Source: Ophiura sarsii (Eukaryota > Echinodermata > Ophiuroidea > Amphilepidida > Ophiuridae). From it: 64,000 nucleotides of DNA. The first letter of the stretch is position 1. Each line of letters begins with the position of its first letter. Made by a program: the position numbers and the translations under genes. This document shows positions 22,440-34,627 of the stretch, in pieces. Below the pieces are notes generated by a model. That model ran no database searches. It had not been told where the DNA came from and worked only from the letters and a program-made list of their open reading frames with translations. The DNA is taken from contig CM069441.1 in assembly GCA_035610835.1 (NCBI GenBank), forward strand, positions 84,333,761 through 84,397,760, written 5' to 3'.

Positions 22440-24460
22440 TCAACCATTGAGACAGTGAACAAGCGTCATGGCAAGCGAGTCCCATCCAGTGACCAATATG
22501 TTAGATGACCTATTCCCTATTCATTAACCAACATGTCCAGTCCTCACCCCTCTGTCCAGTGACCAACATGTCCAATCATCATCCCCTTGTCAAGTAACTA
22601 TCATACCAACTCCGCCTTCACCTGTTAAGCGGCCTCTCCCCTGTCCAGTAACCAATGTCTAGTGTCTTGTGCTTTAACAAACCCTATCAAGTGACCAAAA
22701 CGTCTAGTGGACTATCGATAAGCAAGTGATCAACCTGTCAAGTGGCCTATATATCTGTTAGCTATTGACCAATATGTCCAGTGGACTATCTGTTAGCTAA
22801 TGACCAATATGTCCAGTAGCCTATCTGTTAGCTAATGACCAACATGGCTTGTAACTTTCTGTTAAGTCTGTGACCAACATGTCAAGTTGCCTATCTGTTA
22901 GCCAATGACCAAAACATGTCCAGCAACCTATTTGTTAGCCAATAACCAACATGGCTCGTAACTTTCTGTTAGTTTGTGACCAACATGTCCAGTGGCCTAT
23001 CTGTTAGCCAATAACCAACACGGCTCGTGAAAGTCTGTGACCGACATACTGTGAAATCTGTTCGTAATGACAAACATGTCCAGTGGCCTATCTGTTAGCC
23101 AGTGACCAACATGTCCAGTGGCCTATCTGTTAACCATTGACCAGCATATCCAGTGGACTAACTTAAAACCGTTGACCATCATGTCCAGTGGCCTATCTGT
23201 TAGCCAATGACCAACATGGCTCGTGACTTTCTGTTAGTCTGTGATCAACATGTCCAGTGGAATATTTGTTTGTAATGACCAACATTTCCAGTGGCCTATC
23301 TGTTAGCCAATGACCAACATGGCTCGTGACTTTCTGTTAGTTTGTGATCAACATGTCCAGCGGACTATTTGTTTGCAATGACCAACATGTCGAGTGGCCT
23401 AACTGTTATTGAGTGACAACATCCAGTGGCCATATGTTAGCCAATGACCAACATGGCCAGAGCCCTATCTGTTAGCTAATGACCAACATGTCCAGAGCCC
23501 TATCTGTTAGCTAATGACCAACATGTCCAGAGCCCTATCTGTTAGCCAATGACCAACATGTCCAGAGCCCTATCTGTTAGCCAATGACCAACATGTCCAG
23601 AGCCCTATCTGTTAGCCAATGACCAACATGTCCAGAGCCCTATCTGTTAGCCAATGACCAACATGTCCAGAGCCCTATCTGTTAGCTAATGACCAACATG
23701 TCCAGAGCCCTATCTGTTAGCCAATGACTAACATGTCCAGAGCCCTATCTGTTAGCCAATGACCAACATGGCTTGTAACTTTTTGTTAGTCTTGTGACCA
23801 ACGTCCAGTTTGTAATGACCAACATGTCTAGTAGACTAACTGTTAGCCAATGACCAACATGGCTCGTAACTTTCTGTTAGTCTTTGACCATGACCAACAT
23901 GTCCAGTAGACTATCTGTATGTAATGACCAACATGTCTATAGTCTGTTTGTCTATCACGAGACAGTGACATAACTGTGTCATTCACTAATTGCAGCACAT
24001 ACATAAATGCATGTACCTACTTGAGGCGCTGGCGTATACACTCACGCATAGAAAGGCTGAAGATACATATGTGTGTGTAAATGCTGCGCCTGTAAAGTTA
24101 AGTCACTGTCAGGAGGAAGGGAAACAGAGTATAGTAGACTTATCTGTTAGCCAATGACCAATATGTCAAGTGGACTATATGTTATCAAGTGACCAACATG
24201 GCCAATGGCCTATCTGTTTTTTACCCAATGTTAACATGTCGAGTGAACTATATGTTGCAGCGACCAAAATGTGCGGTGATCTATGTGATATCCAGCAACC
24301 AACAATGCCCCAAGTCCTATCTGTTTCCTGGTGACTAATATGTTCAGTAATCTATCCACTATCCATGTGAACAACCCTTATTCAGTGACCAATATTCCTC
24401 ACCCTCTGTAGAGTGAACAACTTGCCTGATGACCATATCATATTCAGTAACCAATCAGTG
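22440..24460. repeat. 35-bp minisatellite array about 2 kb long
   Basis: The core unit is CTATCTGTTAGCCAATGACC plus AACATGTCCAGAGCC (35 bp). The centre (about 23430-23770) has around nine nearly identical copies. Both sides show progressively diverged units (ccagtggcctatctgttagc...ggctcgtgactttctgttag). A unique-looking spacer at about 23950-24130 separates a weaker tail that fades by 24460. A homogenised centre with decayed edges is the expected pattern of unequal crossing-over. The array lies within the 19-kb candidate intron or 3' UTR. Confidence 0.92.
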
Positions 24461-24559
24461 ACAGAGATCAGTCCTCTTTTTATGACCCCAGGTTTATGAC
24501 TAACCCTAAACTTCACAATTGCTTGACAGACAAGATACCATCCGAGAATGGGGACTTAG

Positions 24560-24970
24560 GTTTAAAAAAATCCATCAAAACTTAACAGAATTCATCAGGG
24601 TTTATGTGGTGTACCATGTAACCAAACGACTGGTACATAGCAATAACTCGATGATGGCAAATGAAGTCTGATATTAAACCTTTTTGTGGATCAAAAGTTG
24701 TTAAACATTTTTGCAATCCATTCATCCCAAGTCACCATTGTAGTTTTTTTTAAGGAACATATATAGGTTAACCTATATTTCATGAAATTATACACAAATT
24801 TCTATTTTTTTAAAAATTGATGAGTTCAAGCGTGGCCACCACATTAGTTAGTATATTAAGGTGCATATGAGACCATAAGATGTCATCCAAACTCATCATA
24901 CTTCATCAGGTTGTGATGTTTCATGTAACCAAACGACTGATGCATTGCAGTAGTCTTGGTGAAGTACACT
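24560..24970. repeat. Diverged tandem duplication, period about 307 bp
   Basis: The phrase catgtaaccaaacgactg followed by a tgcatcgcaatarctc-like tail occurs at about 24616 and 24923, preceded in both by tccaaac/tccatc...cttcatcagg. A third short match (tatgtaaccaaacgac) is at 20697. Not coding. Confidence 0.6.
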
Positions 24971-26663
24971 GAAAACAAGAGAAAGCGTTAGGGGGATTAA
25001 GCAATTGATTCGCTAAATATTTTATTTTTGATATCTAAACCCCATTGAAGTATAATAATATAATAATAATAAGATTTGAACATTTATTAAAATTACAAAT
25101 CCACAAGAAACAAGATCAAGATTAAAAGAGTGAAAAACTTGAATACACAAAAGATGGGTACAAGCAAATAAACATTATGATGAATTCACAGAATGTAGCA
25201 GAAACAGTCAGTCATACAGTATGTATAGGTTGAAATATTTTATATGAATCCATACACCTTTATCGGGTGTATTTGATGTATATTATAAAACTTAATGACT
25301 TGTAAAACAAAGTAGCTTGAAGATATATCGGATCAGAAAGTGAAAGCAGATGTTTAAGTATTTCATGATTAACACCTAAGTTGCAGAGTGTAACTTTAGG
25401 TGTGCTGTATATAAAGTTAATATTATTATGTACATGCGTAAACAACTAATCTCTAGATATCTTCTGTGCAGCGATCTCAGTGTGTATTCCAGTGATAGAC
25501 ACAACGTTGAATAATATGTTGCTTGAAAAGCATCCAAGAAATGAAAGTTGGATTAGTATGTATACGGATTATGCTATTTAAGCACTGTATGTTGGTGCCC
25601 CCTGGGGCCACAGAGGGATTTGGACATGCAAAACAGCAGGAATAGGCCAAGCAGACTCAAAAGATGAAGGAATAGTTTGATCAGCTCCAAATTGGCGAGC
25701 CTCCTTAAAGCAGGTAATTAATACAGAAGGGTGTGGAAGCACATGAACGCAACAAGAGCATTGTGCAGCAAATGTGTGATGCGTGCGTACGGCCAAAATT
25801 GTGTGCGTATGATCAAAATCGTGCACATACCCTTGGATTACTTTCGCGCTTGGAGAGATCAAAACTGTATATTTCTCGCCAATTTGGAACTGATTGAACT
25901 ATATGACCCCACAATTCTAAGTTCAAAAAGAGTCGTATTGATGATACTAAGCTATAAATGAACACACACTGATACCACTGCACATTGGAAGGTAACTGAA
26001 GCATAGTGGAATACAACTCTAGAATGATATCTAAGTGTTGTGATAAATCACTGTAAATACGAAGTATTATAGTTGAAATGATTTTCATCTTGCCGTGAAA
26101 ATATTCAAAACTGGATTGCTAACTTGCTTTTAATAATTCTGAAGACTTTATTGTTGTGGTATAGCTCTCTAAACCATCGTATCCACCATGTAGTTTATTC
26201 TTGACGTCTAAGTCTTGCTAGCTGAATGCTGTTGCATTTGTTGCAAGACAATGTTGTATTTATTCATTGATTATAAAATGTGAAGCTGGTTTTGAATGTG
26301 TGGCTAATTACGATCTAAGGCTTAAGAATTTAAGATCCTATAATGTAATATTATGATTTTTCGTAAGGAAAAACTAAATTTTGAGATAGAAAATATGTGT
26401 TCTTGATAATATCGGTTTGTTATATTGAATGTATGAATATGCACATATGGAAGTATGACTTGTAATAATATCAATAGAATTGAGTCAAGATTTTTTATTT
26501 TGCGATGGTCGAAGACCGGGGGAGCAAGTACCCATGAGAAACCAGTCAATCTATGTGGAGCAGCAGAATCAGTTCCCAGGTCTGGGAGACTGACTCCAAT
26601 AAAAGTGACTTATAAACACTTGACGTTGATGTTATAAGCTAGGGTAATATTTTATATCACCCA
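24971..26663. other. AT-rich interval with no supported gene
   Basis: Small ATA/TAA microsatellite at 25050-25070. No splice-bounded open frame, no inverted termini and no tRNA-like boxes were recognised. A possible poly(A) hexamer (ccaataaaagtg) sits at about 26598. Confidence 0.5.
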
Positions 26664-26917
26664 TAAGGCGGAAAAAACCCTGAGCTACGGGCGCCTGGCA
26701 AACACATATATTTAAGAATTTTTAATTTAGAAAAATCCATTTTAAAAAAATGTTGATTTTATTTGAATTTTTCTGAAAACTTTTTGTTTGCATCATATTT
26801 TGAACATTTCGAAAACTGTTGAAATTTCACCAAAATGTCCTGATTTAAAATGTTAAAAAACTGTCGACCGACCCAACCTTGAGGCCCTTAGAACAGGGAG
26901 GGTTTTTCTGTCGCCTA
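26664..26917. mobile_element. TAAGGC-ended foldback, second clear copy
   Basis: The left TAAGGCGGAAAAAACCCTGA is mirrored by AACAGGGAGGGTTTTTCTGT...CGCCTAA at the right. The T-rich interior contains gaccgacccaacc near the right arm, like the 19894 copy. Confidence 0.75.
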
Positions 26918-27216
26918 ACAAGCATATGAATATTTCATGAAACTTTTTACAGTTACAGTGGATCTTTTCTGACATGGCAACACTTTCCTTATGAGTGTAT
27001 GTATGGTGGGTGAGACATAAGGCAAACTATTACTTTCGGGTTATCGTAAATGTCTGGAGTATTAAGTCACTTTTACTGTGGAGTCCATTCATTTCTAGAA
27101 CTTAAACGAAAGAGATGGGCACTTCGCTCCTGGGATTACAGAAACGGCTGCCTTCACCTTTATCTGTACTTTTACTAGAGAACTAATTCCCGGTGTTCTC
27201 TCTTCATATTCAAAGG

Positions 27217-27663
27217 GGTAACACATGATCGTTCCAGGATCTCGAAATACCCCCCTATTTGACGGCGATTTGTGGACAATTTTGCCAATTTGACCCCCTT
27301 TTTCGCACAAAACGCGGACATTTTGACTGAAAATAACCCCCTTTTTTCACCATTTCAAGGACACTTTCTATATAGTCCCTCTATTTGCGCAAAAACGAGG
27401 ACATTCTATTTTCTTTTCTTCTTCGCGGACATAACCTCTCCAAAAACACCTCTAATTTTTTGAAATCGCGGACATAGGTTCTAAATGACCCCTTATTTTT
27501 GGAAAACGCGGACAAAGCTTCAAAAAACACCCCTAATTTGGGGAAATCGTGGACATAGCTTCAAAAAACACCCCTAATTTGGGAAAATCGTGGACATTTA
27601 TATCCGCGTACATGGTACAGAAAAAAAACCTTTTCCGCAAGTTTTGGAACGATCATGCGTACC
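27217..27663. mobile_element. Inverted-repeat element carrying an internal tandem repeat
   Basis: The termini GGTAACACATGATCGTTCC and the inverted GGAACGATCATGCGTACC bracket 447 bp. Most of the interior is a degenerate repeat of about 40 bp with the core cccctaatttggggaaatcg followed by tggacatagcttcaaaaaac. A MITE that acquired or generated a minisatellite is the simplest reading. Confidence 0.8.
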
Positions 27664-28085
27664 CAAAGTCAATGAAGACTGAAACCACTGGGAACTGATT
27701 TCACAACTCTGTAGATCTGCCTTACCTATGCCTTACCCGGTTACTTATGTTTGATTGCAGTGGCAAGTGGCATCAATCATTTTGTAAAATAACTCTTTTC
27801 AAAAGTAGATAAGTTATTTCCGTTAAAATCTCATTATTGCACAATTGTTGAGTATAAAGATGACGAGATATCTGTACATATGTTAAAATGGTAAGAGTTT
27901 GTTAACAAAAAAACATCTTAATATGAAAGGTTTGTCGTTGTATATATGAAAAAGTCAATTTTGGCTCATTTAAATGTACGATTCTTGAATTGTTTTAAGT
28001 ATAATTTGTTGATAGTTAAGATATTTTGTGTGTTGTAAATAGCATAAGTTTTACCAGATGGGCAATATGATAATTTTGTCCTTAA

Positions 28086-28430
28086 AGGTAGATGTTCCGA
28101 TTTTCAACTTGAAGTTTTCTATTCTACATGAAAGGTCATCCTTAAAAAAATCATGTTCCAAAGTTTGAGTTGCATAGCTCTAATGGTTCTTATTTTAGAC
28201 GCACAAGATGCTGTGAACTGTACCCATTGAGTAGTACACAAACTATATCGGTGGTTACCACCATTCGCGGTAATTCGACGTTATTTCATCGATTTCTCCG
28301 TAATTATACCGATTTAGGCCGTCAAATTTCAGTATGATGATGAGAAAAATACGAGCTTTCATATGATATGAAAATCTCCGTATGTTTGAAATAATTCTGT
28401 GTTACGAAAATGTGATCGGGTCATCTACCT
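28086..28430. mobile_element. TTAA-flanked foldback, 345 bp
   Basis: The element starts AGGTAGATGTTCCGATTTTC and ends with the inverted ATCGGGTCATCTACCT, with TTAA on each side (28082-28085, 28431-28434). It has the same architecture as 13067 and 52418, including the leading AGR. It has no coding capacity. Confidence 0.8.
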
Positions 28431-30443
28431 TTAAATGATGTAAGTGATATGTACCATTTGGGAGCTCTGTAAGACACATTTTGAACCCTATTTGCATCTA
28501 AAGATTGTTAATCCAAGATTTACAACATCTTGTAAAAATAATGCGGTTTCCAAATGTTCAGTTTTATCAGACAATTTTGTCACTGCCCGAAATGAACGCC
28601 TACAAGTAATGCCTATGCATAACAACAGCCAAGTGAATTTTGATTCAGATCTAGGCGTGTATGTGTTACATTGGCCCGAGTGCTTCTTTCCATTAACCGT
28701 AAAAGAAAGATCTTGGATGCTTTACAGTCTATGGTAGCAAATGTGTTATCAAAATGGACCTAACAGACTTTCTAAATGATCTATTGTAAAATTACATCAT
28801 TAAAAAACAATCAAATTAGTTGTCATGGCTGCTAAAAGAAAGTTGAGTTATTTTCTTTTATGCAGAGTTTATACAATTTTTGATTGGAGATGCTAGCAAA
28901 ACCATTGTCTTGATAGACAAAAAATGAATTTCCTAATGATAGTACTTTAGCTCTTTGGAGACTGATTTTCTATTCACCCAATCAAACTCTATTAACAAAT
29001 GGAGAAAAAAATGTTAACAACGCAGAATGCTTATTCCATATTTTGTAAAATAATAACATCCTGAGAAAAGGAACTGAACTATCTGGGTTGATAAAGTCAT
29101 ATTGCTGATATCTTCATCTGCAGGTCTTCAGTTCAACACCTATCATTAATATAAGTTAAGAGTTTATCGGGTTAGCCATCGGACAAGTTTAACACTGTCA
29201 AGCTTCCGTCAGGATTAGCTCCGACTTCTTCAGGACCGAATTATTATAATATTCACTTCTCTATTATTATAATGGCAATCTCTATGTTTTGCTTTATATA
29301 TTACTAATTTGGTCATGACAAAAGCTTGACAGTTTTAAACTTTTAACCCATATTTTAAATACCCGTCGTAAAAGCCTATCTCTCAACCTATCACTAATTT
29401 TATTTCTTTAATTTTGGTTATCTTATTAGTGAACACTGTAAATAGTTCCTCTATAGAAATTAATAATATAGTTTTTATAGGTATGAAATTGAAGATGGGT
29501 TCCATTTTGCTTTTGAACCAATGGAGAAATATTTGGCATATGTACATATTTTTTTCAATATCTGCTGGGGAGTCCAAGAAAGCATTTCTCTTAAGTGTAA
29601 AGATAAATATGCTTTTGTTCGTAGTGCTTTTGCACGACACCGGAACGTTCAAATTGCTGTATTTATTTTTATTCGCATTCTTACAAAGAATACCAACATA
29701 TCGCAAACTATTTCTATCCTGGGTGAAAAAGAAAATGGGGCCTATTTATTATTTTATATCTTGAAATTAATATAAGACTAAGTAAGATAGAACAAACCCA
29801 TTTTGAAATTGGTAACATTATAGATGGTTTTTGTTTTTGTTTTTGTTACATTTGTTTTTGTTTACTTTTGTTTACTTTTTTTTTTATAAGTGACATTTTT
29901 GATCTGCCAACTTTTCGAAATCCAAAAAAATAACAGTAATGCAATTCTCTATTTAAAGTGCCAGTCAGAATTCAACATTGACGCCCCAAACTCTACATCA
30001 ATCATAATACTGTTGTTTTTTGATATTGGCGGTATAATTAATTGAGTGTATATTTGTGTCAGAGACTGCTCATGGGTCCAACATCCCAAACTCATCATCA
30101 TCGAGCATAACATTGATACTTTTGAATACTTTAATTTATATATGCGAGACTTTACATTAATATTCATGTCAAGTCAAATCCACATCATATCAATGTATTT
30201 AGGATCAAGGGTCAAAGGTCACTCACTTGTGCTAAGGGCCTTTTCAGATCAAAGTTTTCCAAAAGCGGAAATAAAATATTAAAACTTGGTGGTAATGAAC
30301 ATTCAGACATCTATGGTTTTACAGCTGGTACAAAAAAAAATGTTGAGCTCGTTCAGTTGGATGATCCCATTTTCCCATTTTTTTTCAGATCTTGATTTAA
30401 AAAGATCTATTAAAAAGTATTATACCATAATCCACTGTATCTG
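28431..30443. other. AT-rich interval with no supported gene
   Basis: Overlapping open frames on both strands at 29383-29775 have no splice sites or domain signals. A (TTTTG)-type low-complexity run is at 29828-29880. Nothing else was recognised. Confidence 0.45.
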
Positions 30444-30516
30444 TTTTCTCCTATACCACCATGGAGGGTGCTCTGGAAGGTGCTGCCAGAAACCTTCCTG
30501 GTGGTATAGGAAAATA
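30444..30516 (+). repeat. Compact hairpin with 22-bp stem
   Basis: The arms ttttctcctataccaccatg and tggtggtataggaaaa pair through the core CCTATACCACCA/TGGTGGTATAGG, with flanking GGAGG/CCTTCC. The loop is about 25-30 bases. Size and shape are compatible with a small MITE remnant or a microRNA-like precursor; the sequence alone does not choose. Confidence 0.65.
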
Positions 30517-30918
30517 TAGATCCAGTCTCTCCATCAACTATCTTCTGTGCTTAATTTAGAAGATTTCAGAGGGGCAATTTAGAGCATTACGCCTGTAAAT
30601 GTACATATTTACTGCTATATAGTGTGTGTTTCAATGATATAATCCGTAGTTGCATTAACAGTTAGAAACAGGTTTTAATGCTCAATTTGCCATCAAGATA
30701 TTCTAAATTTCATAGGAGGTAGATGGTAAATAAATTAAAATCCTCCCACCTCAAGAATGGATGTAATGTCAGCCTATTCCAGCCATGGACAACTCATTTG
30801 GACATCGTCGTGTGAGTACATACTCCAGTACATTTACACTGATGCCGCATATTAAGTTCGCAGAGAATACGTTTTGACATCACATTTGTAAATCTGGGTG
30901 GGATGAAGTATAATGTTG

Positions 30919-31149
30919 CTGTTCTGTCCAAAACCTTGTATGTTTTTCTGGCCCTTCAGCATGTATAAAGTAAAACTGCCCAACAGTTAGGCTTAGGAAG
31001 TGTTGCTTTATACATGTTCATTGGTTTTGATAGATGTTTTGTTGGCCCGTGAACATGTTTAGAGCAATCTACCCAAAGGTTATACACAGGGAGTATTACT
31101 TTATACATGCTGAAGGGCCGGATGGAGATATGAGGTTTTGACAGAACAG
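30919..31149. mobile_element. Foldback MITE, uninterrupted paralogue of 15937
   Basis: The termini CTGTTCTGTCCAAAACCTTG and ...GGTTTTGACAGAACAG, with inner pairs ggcccttcagcatgtataaa and tttatacatgctgaagggcc, form a 231-bp palindromic element. It lacks the insert found at 16032 and so preserves the empty target site. Confidence 0.9.
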
Positions 31150-32384
31150 TTACGATAACAAGTTATCTGTTCGATTTTATGAGTAATTAAAAAAAAATCA
31201 GAACGTAAGCTAACTTAAAACAATCTTAAAGTTTGTTAAAACAAATTGATTGGTGCAATAAATAATGAACACAAATAGTGCTCATTGAGTTGGAATCAAT
31301 TTTAGGGTAAAAAGGAATTTGTAATAATTTTCTTCAAAATCGGTAAAATTGTCAGTTTGGCAGACTGTTTTAAGGTTTTTGAGGTGGTGGAAATACAAGA
31401 AATCAAAGCTGGAATAAATGACCCCATTATCTTAGATTGAGTTATAGGCATCAAGATCAAATGTAATATTTTAATTGTGATACATAACCAGGATTTGAAA
31501 TTGCCCACAACTTGTATATTTTGACACAATTGGACACGTTTTGAGAAAGCGATGAATATTCAACAGCTTGGTCATGAAGAATGGTCATTAAGATTTATCC
31601 TTTAGTTTGAAAAGGCAATGCAGGGTGTTTTTATTATTTTATTTGTTTGTTTGTTTGTTAGTTTTTAGGTTTTTGTTTTATGTTTTTTTAGATTGAGTAG
31701 TGAAGGGTAGGCGGGGAGTGTGTTGATGTAGGTTGGGTGGGTGGTAGAAGGTATAGGGTTGGAGATCCCAGTTGGAAAAACCGATAATGGAATTTGAAAA
31801 GGAAATGTGGAGCAAAAAGTCACGAAAAAGAATCAAGTTTTTGTCCAAAAAAATTGGAAAAAGCACTTCCACTAATATGATTAGTACCTTTGGGGACTTT
31901 GATGGGGACGACTGATAGGTTTGGTGATTTTGTATTGTATTGGCTTGAGTTGTAAAGTAATTTTACCCCGATGTTGATTATTAGCAGCTAGTTAATGACT
32001 GGTCTCGTACCGTGCACAGAGAAGCATTGATTGCTTCATCATCTAATTGTATTATATGGTTCTGTTTGTGTATGATTTTCAATAGTAGATATGGTAAATG
32101 TTTTTGTTTTTTCATGAAATAAAATTAATGATGTATTTACAATCCCCTTTAAAAATATTTGATGTCAACTTTTTTTCTAAATTTATTTTTGACACAAGGA
32201 ATCCTTATTTGTAAATAGTTATATAGTTTCACTCAGCATCAAAGATGCATTGATGCATTGGTATGTTCATTATTCAATCATAAATCTACATTTTTGCATG
32301 AAATTCAAATATTGGTATCTTGTAAAATTAATGAAAACAGTTTGTGTTGCTTTCTGTATGATATCTGTAAAACGATGGTATTAC

Positions 32385-32440
32385 AATAAAGTGTTTCTTT
32401 CAACATTTTTGGTGTGTTATCATTGATGTGTGTGTGTGTC
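32385..32440 (+). terminator. Candidate poly(A) signal with GT-rich downstream element
   Basis: AATAAA at 32385-32390 is followed 20-50 bases later by ggtgtgttatcattgatgtg and a (TG)n run. This is the best cleavage/polyadenylation context I see between the short-tail exon and the 34628 exon. It would end the short isoform's transcript (3' UTR of several kb) and act as an intronic poly(A) site for the long isoform. Linking it to this gene is inference. Confidence 0.55.
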
Positions 32441-33269
32441 ATAGTTAGAGACCTATCTATTATAATTAGGCCCTTACAACTTTATTATCTGTGTCCAGTT
32501 TCTTTTTCAAACCCTATTTTCTAGATTTGTTTAAAGTCATCTATGCTTAGCCATAGTGTACGATTTCTTCATACTTTTGTGTCACTGTAAAAATAAGAAA
32601 ATCATTTTTATACCAATCAGTGGTATAAGACATCATTTTGACCAAGTAGTGAAAATAGTCAAAAATGACTTATATGAATGATTTATATGAAAAATACTAC
32701 CTTATTTTCCAGTATTTTTCCAGTGTAAAATAAATTGGAATCCTTTTTCTGATTCCGAAATCTAAAAGGAATAAGTAATGCCTGAAAATATGGAAGAAAG
32801 GAAATCTGCAAAACACTTAAATATTTTCAGATTTTGCAATGCAAACCCAGCTAGACAATTCTAACATGGACACGGAACAGGAAACTAAGAATACTGAACA
32901 CAAGAAGAGTTACTCATTATTTGAACGAGCTATGTCATATTTGGTATCAAAATGTTTTCTTTGATGTTTAACAGGAACATTATTTGATCAATTGTGACCC
33001 AACACAAGTAAATGAGGCACAATATAAGTTTAGGGACATTTTGGTACCAACGTCAATGTTATATCACATTCCTAACCAAAGTTACGGTATATTGAAGATC
33101 AATTTGTCTCAAAACATAAAAAATACAAATCGTGAAGTTATGGACATTTTAAAGTTTTGGTCTTGTTAGCAAGTCAATAGAGTAAATAGAAATTAAATAC
33201 CTCAAAATGTAGTTTAACTCATGATTTTCATTAATTTGGAATCTTAAGTTGGATACAAGATATACCAAA
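32441..33269. other. AT-rich interval with no supported gene
   Basis: No exon, tRNA-like box or paired terminus was recognised. The 61-codon open frame at 32984 lacks splice borders and domain signals. Confidence 0.45.
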
Positions 33270-33446
33270 GATCAGTTATTTACCTTCCCCAGAGTAGGCC
33301 AGTGCATATATATAAATGCTGAAAAAACCCTCCATATTTAACCCCCAGATTTGAACCGACAATCTTTGCATCAGATCCGCCATGCTCTTACCAATTGTGC
33401 TACACAGAGGCAACTGGCAGAGGAGCGCAAGATTATAATCTATAGG
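33270..33446 (-). repeat. tRNA-derived SINE, minus copy of an inverted pair
   Basis: Read on the minus strand it gives gcctctgtgtagcacaattg...ggttcaaatctg, that is A and B boxes of a pol III promoter, followed by a body ending ctactctggggaaggtaaat. It is the inverted partner of 33888-34060, and the pair shares flanking tataatcttgcgctcc sequence. Confidence 0.8.
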
Positions 33447-33887
33447 TGTTATATTGTGACTTAGTATTTTAGTAATAATATACATCGTTCTGATGACTTC
33501 CGCTACTTGTAGGAAATTGAAGGACAATACAAACTTAGATGGTCATTGAGAGATATGTATGGGAGTGCGCCCTCAATGTTTCTGGAAATCAGGTTTTTTG
33601 CACCTACGAAATATTTAGGCATATACTAACTACCATCTAAAATCGTTTATCTTAATTCGTTCTCTATCATGTAAAATTTCACAATCTGGTAATTTCGATG
33701 TAGATCATATCAAAATTATCACTCAACACATAAATTGCTTCAACCAAATTTCTATCTAGCGCCATCATTCAACCATTTTCCCATAAATTATTACACTTCA
33801 GGGTTACCACGCACCTTATCTATTGAAACAATTCATTTTTTCCCAATTTCATTTGTCTAGGCAATCTCTCGATGCCCCTTTAATAAC

Positions 33888-34060
33888 TATAGATTATAAT
33901 CTTGCGCTCCTTTGCCATGTGCCTCTGTAGCTCAATTGGTAAGAGCATTGCGGATCTGATGCAAAGGTTGCCGGTTTGAATCTGGTCAGAAGCGCATGGG
34001 TTTTGTTCCCAGCGTTTATGTACACTGGCCTACTCTGGGCAAAGGTAAATAATTGATCAT
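33888..34060 (+). repeat. tRNA-derived SINE, plus copy of an inverted pair
   Basis: GCCTCTGTAGCTCAATTGGT at 33921 forms the A-box half and GGTTTGAATCT at about 33973 the B box. The non-tRNA body runs to ctactctgggcaaaggtaaa. The anticodon position is not clean (base 33 is not T), so this is not a functional tRNA. Together with 33270-33446 it makes a head-to-head inverted pair with about 440 bp between. Confidence 0.82.
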
Positions 34061-34627
34061 TCTAGTAACCCAGAGAACTTAGAATAAATTTTGCAAGAAC
34101 ATTATTTAGCCACATTTAACCATAGACGATAGAATCCTGATTTCTTAAGATTAAAAAATACAATCACAACTTAAAAAAACAAAACAAACACCAAGATAAC
34201 CACTAAGTAGAAAATAACCAGACCAATCTGATTCCAGTTATATTTTGATTGATCTGTCTCAAGATCAGTTATTTTAAGCTTTTTCAGTAATCATTCATTG
34301 ATGACAGACCATTCTGGATTTGCTTAAATCATCACGACTGCAAAGTTTAATCACATAAATATAAAACACTATGCCGTACGTAGGATGACTTTATTGGTCG
34401 AGCTTTCGGCAGCAATGGCTCTGACTTCATCATTATGATTTTTTTCCGTCATCTTGAATTTAGGGCTAAAGTGAAAGGGTGAAAGCTGATTTCAAACCAT
34501 TTAGAGTTCTTATCACAAGTGGCAACGGCAAGTGTTATAAATAAGTATACACATTGACAAGTCCATTTCATGTCAGATGTTGGAAGAAATTATCTTTATT
34601 TTTTGATTGCTTATTGCTTATTTACAG

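Noticed and set aside
22440..24460. CRISPR-like array (regular repeats with spacers)
   Set aside because: The 35-bp units are contiguous without unique spacers and the genome is eukaryotic; it is a minisatellite.
30380..30450. Acceptor-like ttttttttcag near 30388 as an extra exon of the smoothelin-like gene
   Set aside because: The downstream sequence reaches a stop within a few codons in phase 1 and lacks coding character.
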